From positions 1-64,000 of the forward strand of contig NZ_LLXV01000044.1 of the NCBI RefSeq assembly GCF_001431665.1: DNA of 64,000 nucleotides, written 5' to 3'. Shown piece by piece: positions 37,547 through 46,181 of the stretch. Every line of letters starts with the position of its first letter. Positions within the stretch are counted from its first letter, which is position 1. The translations under genes were made by a program, and so were the position numbers. A model generated the notes under the pieces. The model was not told where the DNA came from. It searched no databases and saw only the letters and a list, made by a program, of their open reading frames with translations. Source of the DNA: Stenotrophomonas beteli (lineage in GTDB: Bacteria; Pseudomonadota; Gammaproteobacteria; Xanthomonadales; Xanthomonadaceae).

Positions 37547-38650
37547 ATGACCACCGCCCTGTTCCGCCCGTTCGACCTGGCAGGCACCGCCCTGCGCAAC
37601 CGCATCGTGATGGCCCCGATGACCCGCGCCCGCAATCCCGGCAGCGTCGCCAACGCACTCACCGCGCAGTACTACCGGCAACGCGCCAGCGCCGGCCTGA
37701 TCATCAGCGAAGGCACGCCGGTCTCGCCGCAGGGCCAGGGCTACATCGACGTGCCGGGTATCTGGTCCGACGAACAGGTGGCAGGCTGGAAGCTCGTCAC
37801 CGAGGCCGTACATGCCGAGCAGGGCACGATCTTCGCCCAGCTCTGGCATGTCGGCCGCATGTCGCATGCTTCGCTGCAGCCCGACGGTGGCCAGCCGGTC
37901 AGCGCCGGCACGCGCCCCGTGGCCAGTGCACCAAAGAACACCTCGTTCGTGTACCTGGCCGATGGCAGCCGCGGCCATGCCGATCCAACCCCGGCACGTG
38001 CCCTGGATACCGCAGAGATTCCCGGCATCGTCGCCGACTTCGTGCGCGGCGCCGGGAATGCGATCGCCGCCGGCTTCGACGGCATCGAGCTGCATGCCGC
38101 CAATGGCTACCTGTTCGAGCAGTTCCTCAACCCGCTCATCAACCAGCGTGAGGATCGCTACGGCGGCTCGCTGCCGAACCGCGCGCGGCTGATCCTGGAG
38201 ACGGTCGACGCGATGGCGCAGCGCATCGGTGCCCACCGCATCGGCGTGCGCCTGGCACCGAACAACCTCACCTTCGACATGCCGTTCTACCCCGACAACG
38301 AAGCCGCCTATCTGTACCTGGCCGAGGAACTGGGCAAGCGCGGGCTGGCCTATGTGCACCTCAACGACAATCTGCAGCAGGGTCAATCGGTGATGGGCGA
38401 AGCGTTCCTGCAGCAGTTCAAGCAGGCCTACGGTGGCACCGTGATCCTGGCCGGCGGCATGACCCGCGAACGCGCCCTGCAGCTGGTCGAGGCCGGCACC
38501 ATCGACCTGGCCGCATTCGGCCAGCCGTTCATCGCCAACCCGGATCTGGTCGAACGCCTGCAGCGCAACATCGCGCTGGCCACGCCCGACCGCAGCACCT
38601 ATTACGGTGGCGGCGAAGCAGGCTACCTCGACTACCCGGCCGCCGGCTGA
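37547..38650 (+). CDS. old yellow enzyme family ene-reductase (NemA-like)
   Basis: 367 aa, FMN-dependent TIM barrel that reduces activated alkenes, nitro esters or N-ethylmaleimide-type electrophiles with NADPH. Signatures are NRIVMAPMTRAR, GLIISEGTPVSPQGQGY, FAQLWHVGRMS, the substrate-binding pair in GIELHAANGYLFEQFL (His/Asn), and the late GGMTRERALQL and AFGQPFIANPDL. ATG at 37547 is the family start. An upstream open frame runs antisense to the LysR gene and is discarded. It is expected to be under control of the divergent LysR gene. Confidence 0.93.
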   Translation: MTTALFRPFDLAGTALRNRIVMAPMTRARNPGSVANALTAQYYRQRASAGLIISEGTPVSPQGQGYIDVPGIWSDEQVAGWKLVTEAVHAEQGTIFAQLWHVGRMSHASLQPDGGQPVSAGTRPVASAPKNTSFVYLADGSRGHADPTPARALDTAEIPGIVADFVRGAGNAIAAGFDGIELHAANGYLFEQFLNPLINQREDRYGGSLPNRARLILETVDAMAQRIGAHRIGVRLAPNNLTFDMPFYPDNEAAYLYLAEELGKRGLAYVHLNDNLQQGQSVMGEAFLQQFKQAYGGTVILAGGMTRERALQLVEAGTIDLAAFGQPFIANPDLVERLQRNIALATPDRSTYYGGGEAGYLDYPAAG

Positions 38651-38669
38651 TCCCGCACGGGGCCCGCGC

Positions 38670-38757
38670 GGGGTCGGATCCCTTTCCAACGGAAAGGGCT
38701 CTGACCCCTGTTCGGCGGACAAGGAGTCAGAGCCACGCTGCGCGCGGATCCGACCCC
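38670..38757. repeat. family B palindrome, nested copy
   Basis: GGGGTCGGATCCCTTTCC, AAC, then GGAAAGGGCTCTGACCCC (38670-38708), followed by a second set of complements (GGCTCTGAC with GTCAGAGCC, GGGGTCGGATCC with GGATCCGACCCC) up to 38757. Several folds compete. It lies between two convergent genes and may terminate both. Confidence 0.72.
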
Positions 38758-38762
38758 GGCCT

Positions 38763-39440
38763 TCAGGCGTCCTCGCGCACGTAGGCGAACGACTCGTCCA
38801 ACCGCTCGAAGCCGATCACCTCAGCGACGATGGCCTGCGCATCCTCATCGCTGATGTTTCCTTCAGCAATATCGTCGACACGGGCGAACAACCGCTGCAA
38901 CGCCGCGTACTGGTCATCGCGCAGGAACGACTGGTGGCTCTGCAGCCAGCGCTGCAGGTTGCTGGCCAGCTCGCCTTCGGAAAGCAGCGTATACGGCGCT
39001 TGGTAGTCGGCAACCGCTTCAACCATCTTGCGGAACAGGAAATCCTGGTAATTGGCGGCCAGTACATCGGCACGATCATCGTCATGCCACACCAGCACCA
39101 CCGGCGGCTCGGCAACACCGGGCGCGTTGCTCCAGAAGCAGTAGCTGTCGCCTGCCCCGGTTCGCGCGAACGGCAGCAGCTGCAGGTCGGGGCGCAGGGG
39201 ATTGTAGTGGTCCTCGGCGGTCAGCTCCTGCCACACCTCGAGCAGCTCGTCGTGTTCCAGTGGTTCGTAATCCTGCGCGTACAGCAGCACCGGCGGATCC
39301 GCCTGCAGCGTCGGGAACACCACCTCGGACCACTCCGGATGCGGACCGCCCCAGCTCAACCGGCCTGCTGCCTGCAGCTGCTTGAACAACGGGGGGAAGG
39401 CCTGCCCGGTGGCCTGTTCGATGTCAGAGAGTGCGCTCAT
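38763..39440 (-). CDS. SMI1/KNR4-like (SUKH superfamily) protein
   Basis: 225 aa, acidic, cytosolic. The N-terminal helix pair and the stretch FPPLFKQLQAAGRLSWGG, followed by DPPVLLYAQDYEPL and SYCFWSNAPGVAEPPVVLVWHDD, follow the SMI1/KNR4 pattern. Bacterial SUKH proteins are often immunity proteins against secreted toxins, but many are housekeeping or unknown, and no toxin gene is adjacent. AAGGA lies upstream of ATG 39440. A longer frame adds 22 residues that look antisense-like. Confidence 0.72.
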   Translation of the reverse strand: MSALSDIEQATGQAFPPLFKQLQAAGRLSWGGPHPEWSEVVFPTLQADPPVLLYAQDYEPLEHDELLEVWQELTAEDHYNPLRPDLQLLPFARTGAGDSYCFWSNAPGVAEPPVVLVWHDDDRADVLAANYQDFLFRKMVEAVADYQAPYTLLSEGELASNLQRWLQSHQSFLRDDQYAALQRLFARVDDIAEGNISDEDAQAIVAEVIGFERLDESFAYVREDA

Positions 39441-39551
39441 GGAAGTCCTTGTCGATAGAGGCCGCCCAGCTTGCCCGAATCCGCGCAGAAGATGAACCCG
39501 CAGCACGCGGCAGGACTAGACTGCAACCCTCGGATGCCGTCCATCGCTGCC

Positions 39552-39968
39552 ATGAACGCAACTCCCCACAGCTTCATCGTCAACATCGACGTGCCGGACC
39601 TGGCCGCCGCCGAAGTGTTCTATGCGGCCGCTTTTGGACTGCGCGCCGGACGTCGGCTTGGTACCGGCGCGGTGGAACTGCTGGGCGGACCGGCACCGTT
39701 GTACCTGCTGCAGAACGAGACCGGCAGCATCGCCACCGAAGAAGGCGACGTGCGCGACTACGAGCGCCACTGGACGCCGCTGCACCTGGACTGGGTGGTG
39801 GATGACATCGAAGCCGCGCTGGCACGTGCGGTTGCGGCTGGGGCGATGCTCGAACAACCGGTGCGCGAGCGCCGCTGGGGCCGTATCGCCGTGCTGGCCG
39901 ATCCGTTCGGCCACGGCTTCTGCCTGATCCAGTTCAGTGGCGAAGGCTACGACGCGCTGGTCGAATGA
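39552..39968 (+). CDS. VOC family (glyoxalase/dioxygenase-fold) protein
   Basis: 138 aa. Two beta-alpha-beta-beta-beta modules of the vicinal oxygen chelate fold are visible: SFIVNIDVPDLAAAEVFYAAAFG, then LHLDWVVDDIEAALARAVAAGA and WGRIAVLADPFGHGFCLIQF. These proteins bind or modify small metabolites, and many confer resistance by binding. Not all metal ligands can be assigned. The start is ATG 39552; an ATG at 39534 is in frame. It is a single gene, divergent from the SMI1-like gene. Confidence 0.82.
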   Translation: MNATPHSFIVNIDVPDLAAAEVFYAAAFGLRAGRRLGTGAVELLGGPAPLYLLQNETGSIATEEGDVRDYERHWTPLHLDWVVDDIEAALARAVAAGAMLEQPVRERRWGRIAVLADPFGHGFCLIQFSGEGYDALVE

Positions 39969-40094
39969 AGTGCTGGCTGCGTCGCGGGCGCCAATCCACG
40001 CATGGCGTGGACCTACTGATCCGCTTCAAGCAACGCGCGAAGGCTGTCGTTCCGCAGTGAACCCACGTCATGCGTGGATGCGAACCACCGCACC

Positions 40095-40979
40095 TCACTC
40101 CCGCAACATGTCCACGAACGCGCGCAGCGCACCGGGCATCTGCCGCTGCTTCGGGTAATACAGCGCGAACCCGGCGAACGGTTCGCTCCAGTCTTCCAGC
40201 ACCGCCACCATCTGCCCCGATTCGATGTACGGCCGTGCGGTGTCTTCCAGCACGTAGGCCAGGCCGATGCCATCAAGCACTGCACCGACCACGGTGCCCT
40301 GCTCGCTCAACGTGAGCCGGCCCGGCACGTCGATCTCCAGCGCCTGCCCGCTACGCTCGAACTGCCATTTGTACAGATGTCCACTGGCAAAGCGGAAGCG
40401 GATGCATTCATGGGCGGCCAGATCGCGCGGATGCTGTGGCGCGGGGTGCCGCCGCAGGTAGTCCGGCGAGCCGACGATCACCCCGCGCAGCGGCGGCCCC
40501 ATGGGCACTGCCACCATGTCCTCGGGCACGAACTCATGCAGGCGCACACCGGCGTCGTAGCCCTCGGCCACGATGTCGACCAGCCCGTCGTTCTCGGTCA
40601 GCTCCACCCTCACGTCCGGATGGGCGTGCAGGAAGCGCGCCAGCCTTGGCCCCAACTGGGTCGCCACCGCCGCTCGTGTCGCATTGATCCGCAACAGACC
40701 GGCCGGCGCGGCGCGGAAGTGGTTCATTTCTTCCAGTGCGTCGTGCACCTGCCCCAACGCCGGCTGCAGGCGCTCCAGCAGGCGCTGTCCGGCCTCGGTC
40801 AGCGCCACGCTGCGGGTGGTGCGATGAAACAGGCCCACGCCCAACCGTTCTTCCAGCGCGCGGATCGCATAGCTCACCGCCGAGGTCGACAGCGCCAGTT
40901 CGGCGCCGGCGCGGCGGAAGCTGCGGTGGCGGGCGACCGCAGCGAACGCGGCCAGATGGGTCAGGTTGTCAGTGGCCAT
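40095..40979 (-). CDS. LysR family transcriptional regulator, adjacent to a Zn-alcohol dehydrogenase gene
   Basis: 294 aa. HTH at about 5-60 (FRRAGAELALSTSAVSYAI), RTTRSVALTEAGQRLL linker, then the effector domain with LLRINATRAAVATQLGPRL. It is divergent from the alcohol dehydrogenase gene across about 100 bp and is the likely regulator of it, as with the other LysR/oxidoreductase pair in this window at 36.5-38.6 kb. Ligand unknown. Confidence 0.9.
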   Translation of the reverse strand: MATDNLTHLAAFAAVARHRSFRRAGAELALSTSAVSYAIRALEERLGVGLFHRTTRSVALTEAGQRLLERLQPALGQVHDALEEMNHFRAAPAGLLRINATRAAVATQLGPRLARFLHAHPDVRVELTENDGLVDIVAEGYDAGVRLHEFVPEDMVAVPMGPPLRGVIVGSPDYLRRHPAPQHPRDLAAHECIRFRFASGHLYKWQFERSGQALEIDVPGRLTLSEQGTVVGAVLDGIGLAYVLEDTARPYIESGQMVAVLEDWSEPFAGFALYYPKQRQMPGALRAFVDMLRE

Positions 40980-41083
40980 TGTGCAGTTCCACTTGATGAA
41001 TCATGCCGATATCCGCGCTTCTTGCCACTGGGCATGGGGCGTATTGTAAAGCGCCTTTCGATAAACCCTGCCAAGGATTCCCC

Positions 41084-42142
41084 ATGTCCCTCGCCCGTGG
41101 TTACGCCGCCCATTCACATACCGACCCGCTGATTCCGTACGAGTTCGAACGCCGCGCGGTCGGCCCGGACGATGTACGCATCGAAATCCTCTACAGCGGC
41201 ATCTGCCACTCCGACCTGCACCAGGCCCGCGACGACTGGGGTGGCTCGATCTACCCGATGGTGCCGGGCCACGAGATCATCGGCCGCGTCACCGAGGTCG
41301 GCGGCAACGTCACCCGCTTCAAGGTCGGCGACCACGCCGGCGTCGGCTGCATGGTCGATTCCTGCCGCCACTGCGATGCCTGCCAGCACGACCTGGAGCA
41401 GTACTGCGCCGAGGGCGCGACCTGGACCTACAACGGCCGTGAACGCGAAACCGGCGCACCGACCTACGGTGGCTATTCCGACCACGTGGTGGTCGAGCAG
41501 CGCTTCGTGGTGAAGGTCTCCGACACCCTCGACCTGAAGGCCGCCGCGCCGCTGCTGTGCGCCGGCATCACCACCTGGTCGCCGCTGCGTCACTGGAAGG
41601 TCGGCCCGGGCCAGAAGGTCGGCGTGATCGGCCTCGGCGGCCTCGGCCACATGGGCGTGAAGTTCGCCAAGGCGCTCGGCGCGCACGTGGTGATGATCAC
41701 CACCACCCCGGAGAAGGGCGCCGACGCCAAGCGCCTGGGCGCCGACGAAGTGCTGGTCTCGCGCGACGCCGTGCAGATGAAGGCGCACGCCGGCAGCTTC
41801 GACTTCCTGCTCAACACCATTCCGGTCGGCCATGACACCAACCCGTACATGGGCCTGCTCAAGCGCGAGGCCACCATGTGCCTGGTCGGCGTGCTGACCG
41901 AACTGGACCCGCCGCTGACCGGTGGCAGCGTGATCTTCGGCCGCAAGCACCTGACCGGCTCGGCGATCGGCGGCATGGCCGAAACCCAGGAAATGATGGA
42001 CTTCTGTGCCGAGCACGGCATCGTCAGCGACGTCGAGATCATCGACATCAAGAACGTCAACGAAGCCTGGGAACGCATGGCGAAGAACGATGTGCGCTAC
42101 CGCTTCGTGATCGACATGGCGACGCTCAGGAACGCGGCCTGA
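41084..42142 (+). CDS. zinc-dependent alcohol dehydrogenase, YahK/cinnamyl-alcohol type
   Basis: 352 aa NADP(H)-linked aldehyde reductase or alcohol dehydrogenase. MDR features are SGICHSDLHQAR and GHEIIGRV for catalytic zinc, the structural zinc cysteines in CMVDSCRHCDACQHDLEQYC, CAGITTWSPLRHW, and the nucleotide-binding GLGGLGHMGVKFAKALG. The overall order matches E. coli YahK, a broad-range aldehyde reductase. AAGGA precedes ATG 41084. It is followed by a clear terminator. Likely controlled by the divergent LysR gene. Confidence 0.92.
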   Translation: MSLARGYAAHSHTDPLIPYEFERRAVGPDDVRIEILYSGICHSDLHQARDDWGGSIYPMVPGHEIIGRVTEVGGNVTRFKVGDHAGVGCMVDSCRHCDACQHDLEQYCAEGATWTYNGRERETGAPTYGGYSDHVVVEQRFVVKVSDTLDLKAAAPLLCAGITTWSPLRHWKVGPGQKVGVIGLGGLGHMGVKFAKALGAHVVMITTTPEKGADAKRLGADEVLVSRDAVQMKAHAGSFDFLLNTIPVGHDTNPYMGLLKREATMCLVGVLTELDPPLTGGSVIFGRKHLTGSAIGGMAETQEMMDFCAEHGIVSDVEIIDIKNVNEAWERMAKNDVRYRFVIDMATLRNAA

Positions 42143-42162
42143 TCCAAGGCGGATATGGAAAG

Positions 42163-42190
42163 AAAAACCCCGGCAATGCCGGGGTTTTTC
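42163..42190. terminator. Rho-independent terminator, usable in both directions
   Basis: AAAAACCCCGGC, ATT-type loop AAT, GCCGGGGTTTTT. The A run on the left and T run on the right let it stop both the alcohol dehydrogenase gene and the converging gshA gene. Confidence 0.92.
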
Positions 42191-42195
42191 TTCTG

Positions 42196-42219
42196 GTAGT
42201 GCCGGCCGCTGGCCGGCAA
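42196..42219 (+). repeat. single GTAG-type (SMAG-like) palindrome
   Basis: GTAGTGCCGGCCGCTGGCC followed by its complement, the same subtype as the pair at 33.7 kb. It lies directly between the terminator and the end of gshA. Confidence 0.8.
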
Positions 42220-42232
42220 CCCCGCATGGCGG

Positions 42233-43597
42233 TCAGTACGCGAACTCGCGGAACACCGGATCCACGTCGCCGTGCCAGCGGCCATGGAACAGCGCCAGCT
42301 TGCGCTCGGCCGGGGTCAGCCCGGATTCGACGATTTCCTGCAGCACGTCCAGGAACTTGCTCTCGTCCTGGCCATCGGCGTTGCGCGCGGCGCGGCGCTT
42401 GAGGCCTTCCACCGAAATCTTCACCGCCTCGCGCGCCAGGTCACGCACCGTGCCGTTGCGGAACGGCAGGTTCATCGCATGCCTGGGCACGCCGTCGCGC
42501 AGTGCGTGACGCTCGGCCAGGCTGAAGTCACGCACCAGGTCCCACGCCGCATCCAGCGCGGTGTCGTCGTACAGCAGGCCGACCCAGAACGCCGGCAGCG
42601 CGCACAGCCGGCTCCACGGGCCACCGTCAGCGCCGCGCATCTCCAGGTACTTCTTCAGGCGCACTTCCGGGAACGCGGTGGTGGTGTGGTCCGACCAGTC
42701 GCGCAGGGTCGGCAATGCACCCGGCAGCACCGGCAGCCTGCCCTGCATGAAGTCGCGGAAGCTCTGCCCGCTGGCGTCGTGGTAAATGCCGTCGCGGTAG
42801 GAGAAGTACATCGGCACATCGAGCAGGTAATCGACATAGCGCTCGTAACCGAAGCCATCGTCGAACACGAAGTCGAGCATGCCGGTACGGTCGGCATCGG
42901 TGTCGGTCCAGATGTGCGAGCGATAGCTCAGGTAGCCATTCGGCTTGCCTTCGGTGAACGGCGAATCGGCAAACAGCGCGGTGGCAATCGGCTGCAGCGC
43001 CAGCGACACGCGGAACTTCTTCACCATGTCCGCTTCGCTGGCGAAATCCAGGTTCACCTGCACGGTGCAGGTGCGGGTCATCATGTCCAGGCCCAGCGAA
43101 CCGACCTTGGGCATGTACGACCGCATGATCCTGTAGCGGCCCTTCGGCATCCACGGCATCTCATCGCGCGCCCACTTGGGCTGGAAGCCCATGCCGAGGA
43201 AGCCCAGCTGCAGCTCGCCGGCCACCTGCGCGACTTCGTTCAGATGGGTACCGGTCTCCACGCAGGTCTGGTGGATGGTCTCCAGCGCCGCGCCGGACAG
43301 CTCCAGCTGGCCCGCCGGTTCCAGCGTCACCGAGGCGCCGTCGCGCAGCAGTGCGATGGTGTTGCCGTTCTCCTGCACCGGCTGCCAGCCGAAGCGGACC
43401 AGGCCGTTGAGCAGCGCTTCGATGCCGCGCTCGCCCTCGAAGGTCGGCGGACGCAGGTCATCCAGGCGGAACCCGAACTTCTCGTGCTCGGTGCCGATGC
43501 GCCACCGCGCACGGGGCTTCTCGCCGGAGGCGATCTCCGCAACCAGCTGCGAGCGGTCGGTAATGGGCGTATCGGCGACGTGGCTGGGGCTCGACAA
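42233..43597 (-). CDS. gshA: glutamate-cysteine ligase, plant/proteobacterial type
   Basis: 454 aa from the chosen start. Joins glutamate and cysteine with ATP, the first step of glutathione synthesis. It belongs to the alpha-proteobacterial/plant GCL group, not the E. coli type: [13 protein letters not shown] at the N terminus, [32 protein letters not shown], and [15 protein letters not shown] are its marks. The likely start is a TTG at 43595-43597 reading into [17 protein letters not shown]; a GTG at 43675 would add 26 residues rich in Arg and Pro. Glutathione made here serves the formaldehyde pathway and glutaredoxin encoded elsewhere in the window. Confidence 0.92.
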   Translation of the reverse strand: MSSPSHVADTPITDRSQLVAEIASGEKPRARWRIGTEHEKFGFRLDDLRPPTFEGERGIEALLNGLVRFGWQPVQENGNTIALLRDGASVTLEPAGQLELSGAALETIHQTCVETGTHLNEVAQVAGELQLGFLGMGFQPKWARDEMPWMPKGRYRIMRSYMPKVGSLGLDMMTRTCTVQVNLDFASEADMVKKFRVSLALQPIATALFADSPFTEGKPNGYLSYRSHIWTDTDADRTGMLDFVFDDGFGYERYVDYLLDVPMYFSYRDGIYHDASGQSFRDFMQGRLPVLPGALPTLRDWSDHTTTAFPEVRLKKYLEMRGADGGPWSRLCALPAFWVGLLYDDTALDAAWDLVRDFSLAERHALRDGVPRHAMNLPFRNGTVRDLAREAVKISVEGLKRRAARNADGQDESKFLDVLQEIVESGLTPAERKLALFHGRWHGDVDPVFREFAY

Positions 43598-43749
43598 GGG
43601 CAGGACTCGCTGGACAGTGGCAGGGGATGTGGGGCCCGTGGCCTTCCATCGCAAGGGCGCACTATAGCGTGGCACCCCGTTGCGTCATGCGACGGTGACG
43701 GGTTTCAGCATCCTACCGACGCCCTCTTGACCCTCGTACACTCAAGGTC

Positions 43750-44454
43750 ATGAGCCGCCATTCACGACACCCCGAACTGCACCGCTCCGAGCGTGTCGGC
43801 TGGCTGCGCGCCGCCGTGCTGGGGGCCAACGATGGCATCGTCTCGGTGGCCGGCCTGGTGGTCGGCGTGGCCGCCAGCGGTGCCTCGGCCAGCACCATCC
43901 TGGCCACCGGGGTCGCCGGCACCGTGGCCGGTGCGATGTCGATGGCGGCCGGTGAGTATGTCTCGGTGCAGACCCAGGCCGACACCGAGGACGCCGACCT
44001 GGCGATGGAAAAGCGCGAGCTGCGCGAAGATCCCCACAGTGAGCTGGAAGAGCTGAGTGCGATCTACCGCCATCGTGGCCTGGACCCGGCGCTGGCCCGC
44101 CAGGTCGCCGAGCAGCTCACTGCGCACGACGCGCTGGGCGCGCACGCCCGCGATGAGCTGGGCATCACTGACACCCTGCGCGCGCGTCCCCTGCAGGCGG
44201 CGCTGGCCTCCGCCGGTGCGTTCACCTGCGGCGCCGCACTGCCGGTGCTGACCGCCCTGCTTGCGCCGGTGGACAAGGTGGCGCTGATGACCACCGCCAG
44301 CACCCTGCTTGGGCTGTGCCTGACCGGCGCGATGGCGGCCCAGGCCGGCGGCGCACCGCCGCTGCGCGGCGCAATCCGCGTGATGTTCTGGGGCGCGTTG
44401 GCGATGGCCGCCGCCGCCGGCGTCGGTCGCCTGCTCGGCGCACACGTGACATGA
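43750..44454 (+). CDS. VIT1/CCC1-family Fe2+/Mn2+ transporter
   Basis: 234-aa membrane protein. Residues 16-45 give the first helix (LRAAVLGANDGIVSVAGLVVG, with the metal-path Asn-Asp-Gly), then AGAMSMAAGEYVSVQTQADTE leads into a cytosolic metal-binding helix pair rich in Glu (LAMEKRELREDPHSELEEL). Three more helices follow. The family moves iron or manganese out of the cytosol. AAGG precedes the ATG. The stop overlaps the AraC gene start (ATGA), so the two are coupled. Confidence 0.9.
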   Translation: MSRHSRHPELHRSERVGWLRAAVLGANDGIVSVAGLVVGVAASGASASTILATGVAGTVAGAMSMAAGEYVSVQTQADTEDADLAMEKRELREDPHSELEELSAIYRHRGLDPALARQVAEQLTAHDALGAHARDELGITDTLRARPLQAALASAGAFTCGAALPVLTALLAPVDKVALMTTASTLLGLCLTGAMAAQAGGAPPLRGAIRVMFWGALAMAAAAGVGRLLGAHVT

Positions 44455-45275
44455 CCGCCACGCTGCCCCCGGCCACCACGCTGTTGGCCGAGATGGCCAG
44501 CCTGGCCGGCTGCGAACGTGCCGAGGGCTACGCCTGCATCACTGCGCGGCGCGAGCACGGCGCCAGCTCGGTGGAGATTCCGCAACCGCAGTTCGCGATC
44601 CTGCTGGAAGGCCACAAGCAGGTACGTACCGCGCACCAGTCATTGGCATTCGTGCCCGGCGACATCCTGCTGCTGACCCAGCGTTGCCGCATCGATGTGG
44701 TCAACCGCCCCGATCCAGACAGCGGCCGCTACCTCAGCGCGATCGTGCCGCTGTGCGCCGAAGTGCTGGCGGCAGCGCGCGCGCTGTGGAACGAGGAGCT
44801 GCCCAGCGCCGGCCCGGTGATGGCACGGCTGCCCCTGGTCGACCATGGCGCGGTACTGCGCCAGTGGCGGCAGTCGCTGCAGGACGGGCGTTACAGCGAA
44901 GCCCGGCTGGCGCTGGCCACGCTGGTGCTGACCCTGTGCCGCCAGGGCCACGGCAACCTGCTGTTGCCGCAGGCGCCGAGCCTGGGCGAACAGATCCGCG
45001 ACCGCATCGCCGCCGAGCCGGCACGCGACTGGCAATCACGCGATGTGGAGGAACAGTTCGCACTGAGTGGCGCGACCCTGCGCCGTCGACTCGCCGCCGA
45101 GGCCACCAGCCTGCGCCAGCTGCTGACCGAGGCGCGCCTGGCGCATGGCATGCAGCTGCTGTACACGACGGATCTGCCGTTGAAGACCGTGGCCGCACGC
45201 GCGGGCTACCGGTCTGTGGCGAGTTTCAGCAAGCGCTTCGCCGAGCAGTACGGACTGGCACCCACAGACATTTGA
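44451..45275 (+). CDS. AraC family transcriptional regulator
   Basis: 274 aa. An N-terminal cupin-like sensing domain (FAILLEGHKQVRTAHQSLAFVPGDILL) belongs to the AraC_N group. The C-terminal pair of HTH motifs includes the second, LPLKTVAARAGYRSVASFSKRFAEQYG. It begins 4 bp before the end of the VIT gene and may control that transporter in response to metal or another signal, but no site is seen. It ends at the edge of the 900-bp repeat block. Confidence 0.9.
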   Translation: MTATLPPATTLLAEMASLAGCERAEGYACITARREHGASSVEIPQPQFAILLEGHKQVRTAHQSLAFVPGDILLLTQRCRIDVVNRPDPDSGRYLSAIVPLCAEVLAAARALWNEELPSAGPVMARLPLVDHGAVLRQWRQSLQDGRYSEARLALATLVLTLCRQGHGNLLLPQAPSLGEQIRDRIAAEPARDWQSRDVEEQFALSGATLRRRLAAEATSLRQLLTEARLAHGMQLLYTTDLPLKTVAARAGYRSVASFSKRFAEQYGLAPTDI

Positions 45276-45364
45276 GGGTGTTCGGCAGGGCTGCGCCCTG
45301 CACCTGCAGAGGCAACGGCAACGGCCGAAGCAACAGCAACACCGGGCTATCCGTGGGATGGCAG

Positions 45365-45456
45365 AGCGGTGCCGGAGTGCGGGGACGCCGCAAGTACGTC
45401 CCTGTAGGCTTGGCAGCCGCATCCATGCGGCTGACACCCCGCACTCCGACACCGCC
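45365..45456. repeat. family C nested palindrome, copy 3
   Basis: Arms 45365-45384 and 45437-45456 (core GGAGTGCGGGG) pair with two mismatches around a 52-nt middle. The middle begins ACGCCGCAAGTACGTCC and ends with the inner hairpin CAGCCGCAT, CC, ATGCGGCTG. Confidence 0.83.
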
Positions 45457-45535
45457 CCACCTTCGACAGGTTCACTCGGCTGTTGGTAGGTGTCGACCTT
45501 GGTCGACACATCTATCAGATATCGAATGAAACTCT

Positions 45536-45576
45536 GGGGTCAGATCCGTTTTCCTGCGGAAAACGGATCTGACCCC
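45536..45576. repeat. family B palindrome
   Basis: GGGGTCAGATCCGTTTTCC, TGC, and the exact complement: 19-bp perfect arms with a 3-nt loop. The second copy is at 45811-45851 in the tandem duplication. Confidence 0.9.
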
Positions 45577-45639
45577 GCGAGCTGACAGATCGCGGAAAAC
45601 GGTAGCAACAGCAACACCGGGCTATCCGTGGGATGGCAG

Positions 45640-45731
45640 GGCGGTGCCGGAGTGCGGGGACGCCGCAAGTACGTCCCTGTAGGCTTGGCAGCCGCATCCA
45701 TGCGGCTGACACCCCGCACTCCGACACCGCC
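45640..45731. repeat. family C nested palindrome, copy 4
   Basis: The counterpart of copy 3 in the second tandem unit. One of the two arm mismatches of copy 3 is repaired here (GGGCGG instead of GAGCGG). Confidence 0.83.
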
Positions 45732-45810
45732 CCACCTTCGACAGGTTCACTCGGCTGTTGGTAGGTGTCGACCTTGGTCGACACATCTATCAGATCTCGA
45801 ATGAAACTCT

Positions 45811-45851
45811 GGGGTCAGATCCGTTTTCCTGCGGAAAACGGATCTGACCCC
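45811..45851. repeat. family B palindrome, second tandem copy
   Basis: Identical to the palindrome at 45536-45576, 275 bp later. Confidence 0.9.
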
Positions 45852-45882
45852 GCGAGCTGACAGATCGCGGAAAACGGTCGAA

Positions 45883-45984
45883 GGCGGGGTAGGTCCGGTT
45901 GCGGGAGTGTCCGCGGCATGGATGCCGCGGCCAAGCCCCCATGGAAGGGTTTGCGGCGTCTCCCGCAACCGGACCCACCCCGCC
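45883..45984. repeat. family C nested palindrome, copy 5, inverted
   Basis: 25-bp arms (45883-45907, 45960-45984; core GGTCCGGTTGCGGGAG) with one mismatch enclose a 52-nt middle in minus orientation. Read on the minus strand it begins ACGCCGCAAACCCTTCC and has the inner hairpin CCGCGGCAT, CC, ATGCCGCGG. It is flanked by CCATTCCACGGATAGCCC, the inverse of the flank of copies 3 and 4. Confidence 0.85.
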
Positions 45985-46181
45985 ATTCCACGGATAGCCC
46001 GCTGTTGCTGTTGCTGTTGCTGTTGCTTCGGCCGTTGCCTTGGCTCATAGCGGGTGCAGGGCGCTGCCCTGCAGACCACCCCCTCCCTGAGCATTCCGCG
46101 CAGTGGTTTGAGCGCCGCGCACACGCCGGCCACGGCACGCTATGCAGCAACGGAACCGCCCGTCATCCACCGAGACTCCTC

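Larger units (their letters stand above)
45329..45878 (+). repeat. 275-bp tandem duplication, two nearly identical copies
   Basis: Copy 1 starts at 45329 and copy 2 at 45604, both with AGCAACAGCAACACCGGGCT, giving a period of 275 bp. I found two substitutions (GAGCGG/GGGCGG, ATATCG/ATCTCG). Each unit holds one family C element, one GTAG-type hairpin (GTAGGTGTCGACCTTGG) and one family B palindrome. The duplication is recent or kept alike by conversion. Confidence 0.92.
45288..46075. repeat. composite intergenic block of nested palindromes, no gene
   Basis: The 906-bp gap 45276-46181 holds no believable gene. Its outer parts are inverted to each other. The left side runs GGCTGCGCCCTGCACC, then GGCAACGGCCGAAGCAACAG, then GGGCTATCCGTGG. 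The right side reads the complement in reverse (CCACGGATAGCCC, GCTGTTGC repeats, TTCGGCCGTTGCC, GGTGCAGGGCGCTGCCC). Inside lie three family C elements, two family B palindromes and two GTAG-type hairpins. Confidence 0.8.

Noticed and set aside
45036..45784. Two similar small Cys/Arg-rich frames in the repeat block
   Set aside because: They resemble each other only because they lie on the 275-bp tandem repeat; there is no ribosome site and no plausible protein.
45288..46075. CRISPR array or integron attC sites in the repeat block
   Set aside because: There are no regularly spaced short direct repeats with unique spacers and no cas genes; the hairpins lack attC core-site sequences and no integrase is present.
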